Source: an uncultured Polaromonas sp. (GTDB lineage: Bacteria; Pseudomonadota; Gammaproteobacteria; Burkholderiales; Burkholderiaceae). From it: a stretch of 42,566 nucleotides of DNA. Made by a program: the position numbers and the translations under genes. Positions 1 to 9,761 of the stretch are shown one piece after another (positions within the stretch are counted from its first letter, which is position 1; every line of letters starts with the position of its first letter). The notes under the pieces are model-generated. The model saw only the letters and a program-made list of their open reading frames with translations. It had not been told where the DNA came from and did not search any database. The stretch spans positions 1 through 42,566 of the forward strand of contig CAMLDT010000004.1 in assembly GCA_946479075.1 (NCBI GenBank), given 5' to 3'.

Positions 1-2
1 TG

Positions 3-1478
<1,476 letters not shown>

Positions 1479-1490
1479 CTGGCCCGGGAG

Positions 1491-1513
1491 GGGCCCGGCG
1501 GAAAACCGGGCCC
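1491..1513 (+). terminator. GC hairpin after the NtrC gene
   Basis: An 8-bp perfect stem (GGGCCCGG at 1491-1498 with CCGGGCCC at 1506-1513) closes a 7-base A-rich loop, 12 bases after the NtrC stop. No T-run follows, so it may only stabilise the 3' end or act with Rho. Confidence 0.4.
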
Positions 1514-1549
1514 CATCGCATCCACGGCGCGCTGATTTAAAGTCCAGCC

Positions 1550-1813
1550 ATGAGCCGCTTATCCCTGACCCGCGACAAGATCTACAAAACCGTGGCGCGC
1601 CAGCTCCATGGCCAGGTGCCGTGCTGGGTCTGTGGTGAACATGTGCTGCCGGCCGCCGCCACGCTGGAGCACATCCGTCCGCTGAGCGAGGGTGGCAACA
1701 GCCATCAGGAGAACCTGGCCATCAGCCACGAGCTTTGCAACAGCCAGCGCCATGCCAGGGGTGTGATTGCGGCGTCGCCGGAGTCACCCGGGCGGGTGGC
1801 ACGGGGATTGTGA
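1550..1813 (+). CDS. Small HNH endonuclease-type protein
   Basis: An 87-residue protein carrying one HNH nuclease fold and little else. A zinc-type CWVC pair lies near residues 25-28, LEHIRPLSEGG holds the first catalytic His, and NLAISHELCN holds the Asn, His and second-knuckle Cys-Asn. The first motif residue is Glu before His (EHI) where many relatives have Asp-His. Standalone HNH proteins of this size act as nicking or double-strand nucleases in phage packaging, homing or restriction, but no partner gene is adjacent here. It lies between NtrC and the convergent xthA, and its stop is 8 bases before a 49-bp repeat. The start is chosen by position; no clear ribosome-binding site is seen. Nuclease activity is inferred from motifs only. 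Confidence 0.75.
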   Translation: MSRLSLTRDKIYKTVARQLHGQVPCWVCGEHVLPAAATLEHIRPLSEGGNSHQENLAISHELCNSQRHARGVIAASPESPGRVARGL

Positions 1814-1821
1814 ATGAAATT

Positions 1822-1870
1822 GGCCTCCAGCCCCCGGCTGGCGGGCGTGAGCAGCTATATTATTTATAGC
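1822..1870 (+). repeat. 49-bp dispersed repeat, copy A
   Basis: Begins GGCCTCCAGCCCCC and ends TTTATAGC. It matches the copies at 29701, 31687 and 17722 in length and in both end blocks. It fills the gap between convergent HNH and xthA genes and runs into the 3' end of xthA, supplying that gene's stop codon (1864-1866) and part of its last codons. Confidence 0.85.
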
Positions 1871-2646
1871 ATATCAAGGTGCGCCACAACTGGCACATGG
1901 TCGCTGGGGCGCTCGTTCTTGCGCGGCAGCTTGTCGATCACGCAGCTTTGCACCGACGGCTTGAGCGCGTCGCTGACCAGGATGTAGTCGATGCGCAGAC
2001 CGCGATTGCGGCGGAAGGCGAACTCGCGGTAGTCCCACCAGGAGTAACTTTTCTCGGGCTGCTCGAACAGCCGGAAGGCATCGTGCAGACCCAGGCCCAG
2101 CAGCGCCTTCAGGTGTTCACGTTCTTCGGTCGTGTGGTGAATGGTCTCGCGCAGGCCTTCGGCGTCATAAGTGTCGCGGTCGTCAAATGTGATGTTGAAG
2201 TCGCCGACCAGCACCAGGTTCGGCTGCGTTGCCAGCTCCTGGCCCAGCCAGTTGCGCAGGCCGTCCAGCCATTTCATCTTGTACTCAAACTTGTCGGTGC
2301 CCGGCGCCTGGCCGTTGACGAAGTAGCCGTTGACCAGCCGCAACTCGCCCTGCGGCGTGTCCAGCGTGGCGGCAATCACGCGCGACTGCTCGTCGCTGAA
2401 ACCCACGATGTTTTTGACGATGTTGCGCGCCGGCTTGCGGCTCAGGATGGCAACGCCGTTGTAGGTCTTCTGGCCGAACACCGCGCTCTGGTAGCCGGCG
2501 TCCGCCAGCGCCTGCAGCGGAAACTTGTCGTCGCTGAGCTTGAGCTCCTGCAGGCACAGTGCATCCACGGGATTGGCGGCCAGCCAGTCCAGCACCTGCG
2601 GCAGGCGGACGGCGAGCGAATTGACGTTCCAGGTGGCGATTTTCAT
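1864..2646 (-). CDS. xthA: Exodeoxyribonuclease III
   Basis: Mg-dependent AP endonuclease and 3'-5' exonuclease of base excision repair, EEP (endonuclease/exonuclease/phosphatase) superfamily. The 260 residues match the usual length. Visible active-site residues are Asn7 (WNVNS), Glu34 (LQELK), Tyr108, Asp149/Asn151 (GDFNI), Asp220 (RIDYIL) and Asp249-His250 (SDHVP). The final residues HLDML are partly encoded by the 49-bp repeat copy A, so the natural C-terminus has probably been replaced by repeat sequence; the catalytic core is intact. It ends a long minus-strand run but is separated from the permease gene by about 67 bases. Function is assigned with high confidence. Confidence 0.95.
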   Translation of the reverse strand: MKIATWNVNSLAVRLPQVLDWLAANPVDALCLQELKLSDDKFPLQALADAGYQSAVFGQKTYNGVAILSRKPARNIVKNIVGFSDEQSRVIAATLDTPQGELRLVNGYFVNGQAPGTDKFEYKMKWLDGLRNWLGQELATQPNLVLVGDFNITFDDRDTYDAEGLRETIHHTTEEREHLKALLGLGLHDAFRLFEQPEKSYSWWDYREFAFRRNRGLRIDYILVSDALKPSVQSCVIDKLPRKNERPSDHVPVVAHLDML

Positions 2647-2713
2647 GGGTGCAGCAGTCGATGGGATGGGGCGGCGGACGGTTCGTGCGCAGCCCGCATC
2701 CTACCCGAGCTGC

Positions 2714-3478
2714 CTACTTGCCGCCCCAGTGCACAAAACGCCGCTCGGCCAGGATGAAGACCAGGTTCATTGCGTAGCCGAGCACACCGGCCGCAAAAAT
2801 CGCGGCGTACATCTCGGGCATGTCGAAAATCATCTGCGCGTTCATCACGCGTTGGCCCAGGCCGTCGGTCGAGCCGATGAACATTTCGGCGACGATCACG
2901 ATCACCAGTGCCAGCGACACGCCGGAACGCATGCCCACAAACACCTGCGGCATCGATTCGAGCAGGGTCACGTCGCTCAGCACGCGGTAGCGCGGCGCGC
3001 CCATGACCTTGGCGGCGAGCTGGCGTTGCTTGCGTGCCCCCATCACGCCGTAAGCCACGTTGAACAGAATGGTCAGCGCGGCGCCGAAGGTCGCCACCGC
3101 GATCTTGGTGGTTTCGCCGACGCCGAAGATCACCAGGAACAGCGGGAACATGGCCGAGGCCGGCGTCGAGCGGAAGAACTCGATGGCGAACTCGATGGAC
3201 TCATAGAGCTTTTGCAGGCTGCCCAGCACAATGCCCAGCGGCACCGCAATCACCAGTGCCAGCGCGAACGAGGTCAGGGTGCGCACAATGGTTTTCCAGA
3301 AGTCGGCGCCGAGCGTGCCCTGGGTCAGTCCGTTCCAGAAGGCCCGAAACGTTTCGCCCGGCGAGGGCAGCAGCAGCGGGTCCACCGCCCGGGAGGCATG
3401 GATCAAATACCAGGCGCCGACCAGCACCACCACACCGATCAGTGGGCGCAGTCGCGCCATCCCGTCGCGCTTTTTCAT
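2714..3478 (-). CDS. ABC transporter permease, SsuC/TauC type
   Basis: Inner-membrane permease of 254 residues with about six hydrophobic helices and the BPD_transp_1 signature around residues 150-170, before LLESMPQVFVGMRSG. Relatives import sulfonates, taurine, nitrate, pyrimidine precursors or other small anions with an NMT1/THI5-type binding protein. It is the last gene of the catabolic operon. Its ATG overlaps the stop of the ATPase gene (ATGA at 3475-3478), which indicates translational coupling. The substrate cannot be read from the sequence. The neighbours suggest an N-heterocyclic compound. Confidence 0.9.
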   Translation of the reverse strand: MKKRDGMARLRPLIGVVVLVGAWYLIHASRAVDPLLLPSPGETFRAFWNGLTQGTLGADFWKTIVRTLTSFALALVIAVPLGIVLGSLQKLYESIEFAIEFFRSTPASAMFPLFLVIFGVGETTKIAVATFGAALTILFNVAYGVMGARKQRQLAAKVMGAPRYRVLSDVTLLESMPQVFVGMRSGVSLALVIVIVAEMFIGSTDGLGQRVMNAQMIFDMPEMYAAIFAAGVLGYAMNLVFILAERRFVHWGGK

Positions 3479-4320
3479 TTGCGCACCTCGGTCTGGAAAA
3501 TTTCGAGCGCACGCGTTTTCACGCGGATGAACTCTTCGCCCACCGTGGTGTCGGCGGTGCGCGGCCTTGGCGCCTCGAAGGCCAGGCGCTGGGACACGCG
3601 GGTTGGGCGTTTGGTCAGCAGCATCACCTCGTCGGCCAGCAGCACGGCCTCGTCAAGGTCGTGCGACACCAGCAAGGTTGTGACCTGGCGCTCTGTCAGC
3701 ACCGCCTGCAACTGGCCGCGCAGCACCATGACGGTTTCGTAGTCGAGCGCGGAAAAGGGCTCGTCCAGGAAAAGCACTTCCGGGTCCACCACCAGCGCAC
3801 GCATGATGGACACCAGTTGCTGCTGGCCGCCGGACATTTCGTAGGGATAGCGGTTCAGGTCGAACTTGACCTCGAAGTTTTCCACCAGCCGGTCCACCCG
3901 TGCCTGGCGCTCGCCCTTGGGAATGTCCAGGTACTGCAGCGGGTAACGAATGTTGTCGATGGCGCGCATCCACGGAAACACCGCCTCGCGGTAGTTCTGG
4001 AACACATAACCCATGCGGGTTTCCCAGGCTTCCTTGCCCTCGAACAGGATGCGGCCGGCATCGAAGGGCAGGATGCCCGAGATCATGTTGATCAGCGTGC
4101 TTTTGCCGCAGCCATTGGGCCCGAAGATCGAGATGATCTTGCCCTTGGGCAGGTCCAGGTCGAAGTTCTCGTAAATCGTCGCCCCGTCAAAACGTTTGGT
4201 CAGCCCGCGCACGGTGATGTGGGTGCCTTTCGGGTACCAGCGGTGCGCGTCGGGGTCCGACCCGGGCGCCGCGGTTTCGGACACTGTCGGGGCGGGCGGG
4301 GGAGATGCCAGGGTGTTCAC
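3475..4320 (-). CDS. ABC transporter ATPase, SsuB/TauB type
   Basis: Cytoplasmic ATPase of the importer, 281 residues. Walker A GPNGCGKST is at 67-75, the Q-loop around VFQNYREAVFPW at 106, the signature MSGGQQQ at 162, Walker B VLFLDEP at 182-188 and the switch His at 220. The Q-loop is followed by Phe-Pro-Trp, as in SsuB/TauB. The start is taken as GTG at 4320 (MNTLASPPPAP) because AAGG lies seven bases upstream. The frame stays open further upstream, but that would overlap the binding-protein gene. A proline-rich N-terminal extension of about 30 residues precedes the fold. The gene is 28 bases from the binding-protein gene and overlaps the permease gene by 4. Confidence 0.92.
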   Translation of the reverse strand: MNTLASPPPAPTVSETAAPGSDPDAHRWYPKGTHITVRGLTKRFDGATIYENFDLDLPKGKIISIFGPNGCGKSTLINMISGILPFDAGRILFEGKEAWETRMGYVFQNYREAVFPWMRAIDNIRYPLQYLDIPKGERQARVDRLVENFEVKFDLNRYPYEMSGGQQQLVSIMRALVVDPEVLFLDEPFSALDYETVMVLRGQLQAVLTERQVTTLLVSHDLDEAVLLADEVMLLTKRPTRVSQRLAFEAPRPRTADTTVGEEFIRVKTRALEIFQTEVRK

Positions 4321-4348
4321 GGGAAAGCCTTGTGGGTAAGAGCGGGGT

Positions 4349-5335
4349 TCAGTAGGCCTTGACCATGGCCTTGCCGTCGATCTTGTCCTTGACCACACCG
4401 AGTTCGGTGCCGATGTCCAGGAATTTCTGGAAGTCGGCAACGTCGGCCGGCGTCATGTCTTTGGCCATCACGATGCGTGGCAGCGGCACGGTGGCGGCCA
4501 GCTCGGGCGGTACCTTCATGCCCTGGATCAGGTAGCCGCGTGTGCTGCTGTCGGTCTGCGCCTGCTTCAGGCCGCGCGCCCAGGCTTCGGTGAAGCGTTT
4601 GGCAACGTCCGGCCGCTCGGTGATCAGCTTTTCAGACAACACGGCGCCGGCGGCAAAGGCGCTGGCGTCCTTGCGGCCCAGCAGGTGGGTGGCGATCACG
4701 CCGGTTTCGATGCGTTTGCCGATTTTCTGCGCGACCATGATGGTCGCCGCCGGCTCCAGCGTGTAGCCGCCGTCGAAGGTGCCAGCCTGCAGCACCGAGG
4801 AGTGCATGTTGATTGGCTGCTCCTGGATGCTGAAGTCCTTGCCTTCGACCAGTCCGACTTTTTTGAGCACTGCGCGGGCCGCACCGATGTTGGCGGGGCC
4901 AGGGGCCGAGAACAGCTTGAAGCCGTTTTTGAAGTCCTTCAGCGATTTGGCCGGGCTGTCGGGTTTGGCGACAAACTGCTCGATCACGTGCTGGCTGTTC
5001 TGGCCGTTCAGCGAGATGTACTTGAGGGTGCGCGGCCGGCGCACTTCCATGTTGGCGCCTTCCAGCGTCACCAGGTTGGCGGCGCCGTCGATGTTGCCGG
5101 CGACGATGGACTGCAGGGTCAGCGGGTGGCTGGTCATCGGGATTTCCTCGACCTCCAGGCCGGCTTCCTTGAAGTAGCCGCGGTTCTGCGCGACATAGAA
5201 GGGCAGCGCGGCGCTGGACGGAAACACGCCGATCTTCACTTTGTCGGCGGCCTGTGCCGCAGGCAGCAGGGTCAGCGACAGGGCGAGGGCCAGCAGGGAT
5301 CTGCGGCAGAAAAGGTTCAGGTGGGGCTGGTGCAT
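4349..5335 (-). CDS. ABC transporter substrate-binding protein, NMT1/THI5 family
   Basis: Periplasmic binding protein of 328 residues. An N-terminal signal peptide (RRSLLALALSLTLLPAAQA) has a likely cleavage after AQA, and the mature protein opens with the family segment VKIGVFPSSAALPFYVAQNRG. The fold is shared by SsuA, TauA and ThiY, which bind sulfonates, taurine and pyrimidines. It is translated 24 bases after the VOC gene with a GGAGA site upstream, so it belongs to the catabolic operon, and it is followed by its ATPase and permease. Ligand specificity is not visible. Pyrimidine-like ligands are known in the family and would fit the operon. Confidence 0.9.
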   Translation of the reverse strand: MHQPHLNLFCRRSLLALALSLTLLPAAQAADKVKIGVFPSSAALPFYVAQNRGYFKEAGLEVEEIPMTSHPLTLQSIVAGNIDGAANLVTLEGANMEVRRPRTLKYISLNGQNSQHVIEQFVAKPDSPAKSLKDFKNGFKLFSAPGPANIGAARAVLKKVGLVEGKDFSIQEQPINMHSSVLQAGTFDGGYTLEPAATIMVAQKIGKRIETGVIATHLLGRKDASAFAAGAVLSEKLITERPDVAKRFTEAWARGLKQAQTDSSTRGYLIQGMKVPPELAATVPLPRIVMAKDMTPADVADFQKFLDIGTELGVVKDKIDGKAMVKAY

Positions 5336-5359
5336 GGCAGGGTTCTCCGTGGGGGTGGG

Positions 5360-5857
5360 CTAGTTGAAAAAAGATTGGCCGGCGCGGTAACGGCGGCCTT
5401 CCGACATGTCGGGGGGCGGGCCGGCTTCGACCGCGCCTTCAAAGGTGAGCTCCAGCTGCACGCCGCTGGGGTCGTACACAAACAATTGCCACAGCGAGGT
5501 GCCGGGCACGAGGAACTCGCGCCAGTCCAGACCGGCGGCGCGAAAACGCGCAATGTAGGCGTGGTAGCCGGTGCAGGCCAGCGACACATGGTCGATGGCG
5601 GCCGTGCCGCTTTCCACCACCCCTGCGCTGCCGAGGGCCGGGCCACCTGCATAGACATGGATGATGGCCTGGCCGCCCGGTTGCCCGCAGGCCAGCCACG
5701 CGCCGGGATAACCAAAGTCGGGTCTGGCGATTTCGCGCAGACCGATCACGCCGGTCCAGAAGGTCAGGGTGCGCGCCAGGTCAGCGGTCTTGATGGCCAG
5801 GTGGAACAGCCCGTGGGTCAGGGCGCCGTCGTTGGGGGGAGGTGTGTTCATGGTCAT
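5360..5857 (-). CDS. VOC-superfamily (glyoxalase/dioxygenase fold) protein
   Basis: A 165-residue vicinal-oxygen-chelate protein. Two beta-alpha-beta-beta-beta modules are recognisable. Candidate metal ligands are His19 (GLFHLAIKT), His90 (AAIDHVSL) and Glu136 (SGVQLELTFEG), the usual His-His-Glu positions. VOC enzymes include extradiol dioxygenases, glyoxalases and epimerases, so a ring-cleaving or isomerising step on the monooxygenase product is possible but not shown. The start ATG overlaps the stop of the monooxygenase gene as ATGA (5854-5857), arguing for co-translation with it. A second ATG two codons later is an alternative start. Confidence 0.85.
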   Translation of the reverse strand: MTMNTPPPNDGALTHGLFHLAIKTADLARTLTFWTGVIGLREIARPDFGYPGAWLACGQPGGQAIIHVYAGGPALGSAGVVESGTAAIDHVSLACTGYHAYIARFRAAGLDWREFLVPGTSLWQLFVYDPSGVQLELTFEGAVEAGPPPDMSEGRRYRAGQSFFN

Positions 5858-7080
5858 GCGGCGGTCTCGGCGGGCACACGCTGGCCCAGCGCGACCTGCC
5901 GGAACAGGCGCGAAAGCTGGTTGAGAAAGGGCGGCTCGGTCTTCCACAAGGCGCCGCTGACGGGATCGGCGCCCTTGAGCAGGGTGTCGGTGGCCTGCAC
6001 CGACAACTCCATCGCAAAACGAATGCGTTCGGTGCGCGCCACGGCCACCAGGTCCAGCCAGCCGCGCGGATCGAGCCGGCCGGCCGCGGTTTCACGCTCG
6101 ATGACCATGGCTGCGCAGCAGGCGTCCTCGATGGCCTGTGTGGCGCCCTGGCCCAGGGTGGGAGCCATGCCGTGCGCGCTGTCGCCGAGGTACATCACCT
6201 GGCGCACGGGCTCGGCGAACAGCACCTCCGACTCCTGCATGCGGGCCCAGTGGCTGTCGGCCAGGTTGGCGCACATGGCATCCAGCAGCCAGCGCACCTG
6301 CGCGCAGGGCTGGCCGCCGGCCGGTGTATAGGTGGCACGCATCACCGCTTCGGTTTTCCATTCCTCGTGGATCTGCTCGCCCCGGGCTATCGGGAAGGTG
6401 GCGGCGATGTAGACATGGCCGGGCGGCACGCGGAAGGCCAGCAGGCGGTGCGGCCCGTTGAACCACTGTTCGTAGTCGTCAATCAGTCCGCCGCTGCTGT
6501 CCTCGACCAGCGTGCGCACAATCGCCACGCCGACGTGGCGCGGCGGCGGCAAGCCGGAAAACGCACTGCGGGTGGCCGAGTAGCGGCCATCCACCCCGAC
6601 CAGCAGGTCGATGTCGTCCAGCCGGTGCGCCACACCCTGCTGCGTCCAGGTCACGCTGCTGCGCAACGGGTTATCGGCGCTGGGCGTGATGGAGGTGACG
6701 TTGCAGCCGTAGTGGATCAGGCCTTGCGCACCGGCGCGCAGCACGTCGTAGAGCTCGGACCAGCGTATGCGGATGCCGGCGTTGTCGGCCACCGTGTCCA
6801 GCGGCAGGTCGAACAGCACCGTGCCGTCGGACAGCGAGGTGCGCCAGTTGTTCCAGGGCAGGCTTTGCGCGCGCACCTGGCCGGCCAGGTCGGCGTCACA
6901 TTGCTGCAGCGCCTTGATGGCGTTGGGGCCGACGTTCAGCCCGGTGCCGGCTTCGGAATGGTCTTCCGGCTCGACCTTCTCCAGGCAATGCAATTCGATC
7001 TGGGGCAGGCGCGCCAGGCGCCGCGCGAGAATGGCCCCGGCCACGCCGGCGCCGATGATGACAACTCTGAGTTTTTTCAT
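5854..7080 (-). CDS. FAD-dependent class A aromatic-type monooxygenase
   Basis: A 408-residue flavoprotein hydroxylase. The N-terminal Rossmann motif VVIIGAGVAGA binds FAD, the middle motif LLVGVDGRYSATR matches the DG motif that contacts NAD(P)H and FAD, and YLGDSAHGMAPTLGQG is the GD motif binding the FAD ribityl chain. Homologues hydroxylate p-hydroxybenzoate, 6-hydroxynicotinate, urate or methylurates. No substrate-specific motif stands out. It lies 18 bases after the amidase and overlaps the VOC gene by 4, between two ring-opening hydrolases and a VOC protein. I infer that it hydroxylates the heterocycle imported by the operon's ABC system. Confidence 0.88.
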   Translation of the reverse strand: MKKLRVVIIGAGVAGAILARRLARLPQIELHCLEKVEPEDHSEAGTGLNVGPNAIKALQQCDADLAGQVRAQSLPWNNWRTSLSDGTVLFDLPLDTVADNAGIRIRWSELYDVLRAGAQGLIHYGCNVTSITPSADNPLRSSVTWTQQGVAHRLDDIDLLVGVDGRYSATRSAFSGLPPPRHVGVAIVRTLVEDSSGGLIDDYEQWFNGPHRLLAFRVPPGHVYIAATFPIARGEQIHEEWKTEAVMRATYTPAGGQPCAQVRWLLDAMCANLADSHWARMQESEVLFAEPVRQVMYLGDSAHGMAPTLGQGATQAIEDACCAAMVIERETAAGRLDPRGWLDLVAVARTERIRFAMELSVQATDTLLKGADPVSGALWKTEPPFLNQLSRLFRQVALGQRVPAETAA

Positions 7081-7098
7081 GGTGTGTGCTGTTGCCGC

Positions 7099-8514
7099 TC
7101 AGGCCAGGGTGGGCCAGCGCTGGCGCCAGGGGTGGTGGTTTTCGTAATGCAAGCCCAGTGCCAGCAGTTCGGCGTCTGCGCCGTGGCGGCCTATCAACTG
7201 CAAACCGATGGGCAGGCCCCCGGCTGAAGGTGTGGCCGGCAATGCCAGACCGGGCAGGCCCGCCGCATTGGCAAAGGCGGTAAACACCGCATGGCCGCGT
7301 GGCCCGACGGCCTGGCCGTTGATGGCCGTGGGATGGCTTTCGGTGGCGTTCCAGGGCAGGGCCGCGGCCGTCGGCGTCAGGATGACATCGACGTCTGTGA
7401 GTAACTGCGAGAGCTCCGCGCGCATCAAGCCCACCTCGCGCTGGGCCTCGAACAAATCGATGGCCCGCAGGGCGCGCCCCTGCTCAAGCAGCTTTTGCAT
7501 CGCGGGCGTCAACTCGGGCTCCCGGCCGGTCGACCCCTGCAGCACAGCCGCCAGGCCGGTGGCGCTGAGCACCGGCCACACGGCCTCATTGAAGTGCGCG
7601 ATGCACGCCGGGGCCGGCTGTTCCTCGACACGGTGGCCGAGCGCGCGCAGCGCCGCAGCGGCGGCATCGACGCTGGTGGCGATCTGCGTGTCCACCGGGC
7701 CGCCACCGATGTCGCGCCAGTACACGATTTGCTGGCGGCTGGCCGCCGCCGCCGGTGCCTGCCAGCTGCCTGGTACGGGGCCTGCGATGACGCGCATCAT
7801 GGCGACCAGGTCGGCGACGGAACGGGCGATAGGGCCGATCACTTCCATGCCTGGCAGGATCTCGGGCAGGCCGCCGCTGCGCGGCACCGCACCCCACGAA
7901 GGTTTCAGGCCCGCCAGCCCGGCGTAGCCGGCCGGCCGGCGTATGGAGCCGCCGCCGTCGGTGGCGAGGGCCAGCGGGGCGATGCCCGAGGCCACGGCAG
8001 CAACGGCACCGCCGCTGGAGCCGCCGGGCGTCAGCGCCAGGTCCCAGGGGTTGCGCGTCGGGCCATCGAGCAGGTTGTCGGTGTAACCCTGCAAGGTGAA
8101 CTCGGGCACATTGGTCTTGCCGAGGATCACGGCGCCGGCTGCACGCAGGCGCTGCACCGGCTGCTCGTCGTGGCCGGGCAGAAAATCTGCATACAGTTTG
8201 CTGCCCCAGCGGCAGGGCAGGCCGGCCACGGGGATGTTGTCCTTGACGGTGAGCGGCACGCCATCCAGCGGCGACAGTGCCGCACCGCAACGCCAGCGCA
8301 GCGTGCTGGCCTCGGCCGCGGCGCGCGCACCGGCGATGTCGCAGGCAACCAGCGCATTGATTTTTGGCTGCACAGCGTCCATGCGTTCCAGCATGCTTTC
8401 CAGGGCATCGACCGGGCTCAGGCGGCCCTGCGCGAAGGCTTGCGACAGTTCGACCGCGCCCAGTTGCCAGGGCGGGGCCACTGCGGCCGGTGCGCGCAGG
8501 GCGGCGCTGATCAT
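7099..8514 (-). CDS. Amidase signature-family hydrolase
   Basis: A 471-residue amidase. The Ser-cisSer-Lys triad is visible: Lys91 (LTVKDNIP), Ser166 (TPGGSSGGA) and nucleophile Ser190 (DGGGSIRRPAG). The family includes AtzE, which cleaves the linear product of cyanuric-acid ring opening, as well as indole acetamide and aryl amide hydrolases. The start codon overlaps the stop of the ring-opening amidohydrolase (ATGA at 8511-8514), which makes the linear amide made by that enzyme its most natural substrate. The exact compound is not known. The GatA subunit role is unlikely because no gatB or gatC is nearby. Confidence 0.9.
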   Translation of the reverse strand: MISAALRAPAAVAPPWQLGAVELSQAFAQGRLSPVDALESMLERMDAVQPKINALVACDIAGARAAAEASTLRWRCGAALSPLDGVPLTVKDNIPVAGLPCRWGSKLYADFLPGHDEQPVQRLRAAGAVILGKTNVPEFTLQGYTDNLLDGPTRNPWDLALTPGGSSGGAVAAVASGIAPLALATDGGGSIRRPAGYAGLAGLKPSWGAVPRSGGLPEILPGMEVIGPIARSVADLVAMMRVIAGPVPGSWQAPAAAASRQQIVYWRDIGGGPVDTQIATSVDAAAAALRALGHRVEEQPAPACIAHFNEAVWPVLSATGLAAVLQGSTGREPELTPAMQKLLEQGRALRAIDLFEAQREVGLMRAELSQLLTDVDVILTPTAAALPWNATESHPTAINGQAVGPRGHAVFTAFANAAGLPGLALPATPSAGGLPIGLQLIGRHGADAELLALGLHYENHHPWRQRWPTLA

Positions 8515-9653
8515 GCCTGTGCCACCTCGGCGATGACCGCAATCAGGCCACCGCCGTCCGGGCCCTGATGTTCGGCGCCGCCAGAAACAAAAATCCGGCC
8601 ATCGCCGAGCACGCCGGCCACCATGCCGCCGACCGCGCCACGGATATGGCGCTGCGCGTTGATGTCGGTGTCGCCCAGCATGGTGTGGCGCGCGCCGCGC
8701 ACCTGGCCGCGCCGGTCCGGTTCACATTTGACAAAGGCAGCCGCGATGCGGGCCTGGTCCTGCGTGCCGAGTTGTGGCTGGGCGCGCAGACCCAGTTCGG
8801 CAAGGACCTGGGTCACGGCACCCAGGTCCAGCGCATCGGCCATGGGCGCGCAGGCCATGCGCAGCGGACCGCGCCAATGCGTACTGTGGCCCAGCACGAT
8901 GACCTCATTGGCCTGGACCTCGACACCGCAGGAAATACTGGCCCGGTTGGACAGGAGACTGAAGTCGCTGAGCAGCGCTGCCTCCAGCGCCGGGTCGTCG
9001 GCCAGCTCGCCCAGCGCCAGCGCGACACCCAGGGCGCCGGCCGCCCGCGACAGCGCCATCGCGCGGTTGGCATCCGGACAGGCCAGGGCGTGGCCGGCGG
9101 CGCAGGCGCTTTGCGCGAGCTGGGGCGTGAGGAAGGGACATTTGACCTGGACAAATGCCACGTCGGCCGGATTGCTGATGAGTGCATCCGCCATGGCTGC
9201 CCGCACCGCAGCGGCGACCTGCCGGACCTGGGCCCAGCGGCCCATGTCCTGTGCATCCATCACCGGGCCGAGCGCACGGCCCAATGCCAACGCCGGACCG
9301 GGCTGGGCGTCGGGCGCCGCTTCGCCACGCGCAAACACCACGTAATGCGGGCTCAGCACGCCTTCGGTGCCGCCTGACAGGATGCAGGGGATTTCCTGCA
9401 GCAGTTCCTGCGGCGCACGCCCCAGCCGCGCGCCCAGCAAGGCCATCAGCGATTGCGTGAAAAAACCGCGGGTGAAATCATTGACGCCGCCATTGCCCTC
9501 GGTCTTGCCGATGACGGCGACCACGTCGGCAGCGCGCAACAGGCCTTGGTCCAGCAGCCCGGCCAGCGCCGACACATCGCCGGGATGGGCCATGGGCAGA
9601 CGGTGCACCCGCAGTTCGTGTCTGGCGGTAGAAGGGCTGAAAGAAACATCCAT
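8511..9653 (-). CDS. Ring-opening amidohydrolase (AtzD/TrzD/barbiturase family)
   Basis: A 380-residue member of the cyanuric acid hydrolase/barbiturase family, which opens cyclic ureides. The three-fold repeat structure is visible through its Lys and Ser-Gly sites: Lys50 (VIGKTEGNG) with Ser93 (ILSGGTEG), Lys171 (VQVKCPF) with a serine near 241 (SISCGVEV), and Lys309 (FVKCEPD) with Ser357 (FVSGGAEHQGPDGGG). One Ser-Lys pair per domain is the family pattern. The sequence cannot separate cyanuric acid from barbiturate or another ring. It is the first structural gene behind LysR, with a LysR-like dyad about 48 bases upstream of its ATG, and is coupled to the amidase by a 4-base overlap. Confidence 0.9.
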   Translation of the reverse strand: MDVSFSPSTARHELRVHRLPMAHPGDVSALAGLLDQGLLRAADVVAVIGKTEGNGGVNDFTRGFFTQSLMALLGARLGRAPQELLQEIPCILSGGTEGVLSPHYVVFARGEAAPDAQPGPALALGRALGPVMDAQDMGRWAQVRQVAAAVRAAMADALISNPADVAFVQVKCPFLTPQLAQSACAAGHALACPDANRAMALSRAAGALGVALALGELADDPALEAALLSDFSLLSNRASISCGVEVQANEVIVLGHSTHWRGPLRMACAPMADALDLGAVTQVLAELGLRAQPQLGTQDQARIAAAFVKCEPDRRGQVRGARHTMLGDTDINAQRHIRGAVGGMVAGVLGDGRIFVSGGAEHQGPDGGGLIAVIAEVAQA

Positions 9654-9691
9654 GGGCCCAGTCTGCCGGGAACCGGTGCAATCAACTAGCG

Positions 9692-9722
9692 CATTGTTTC
9701 TCTCATGGCGAGAACAAAATGT
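9692..9722 (-). promoter_or_regulatory. LysR-type operator dyad before the catabolic operon
   Basis: TCTCATGGCGAGA at 9701-9713 is a T-N11-A site with perfect 4-bp arms (TCTC/GAGA). A wider imperfect dyad (CATTGTTTCTC against GAGAACAAAATG) extends it to 9692-9722. It lies between the lysR stop and the first enzyme gene, about 48 bases before its ATG. This is the expected place for an activator site of the upstream LysR protein. Confidence 0.55.
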
Positions 9723-9761
9723 GTGCAGTGAGCCCGCCGGCGCCGCCGGGCCGAGCTGGAC

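Noticed and set aside
1797..1812. A TGGCAC-N5-TTGTG sequence resembling a sigma-54 promoter.
   Set aside because: The -12 element is off-consensus (TTGT), it lies at the 3' end of the HNH gene and points into an antisense gene.
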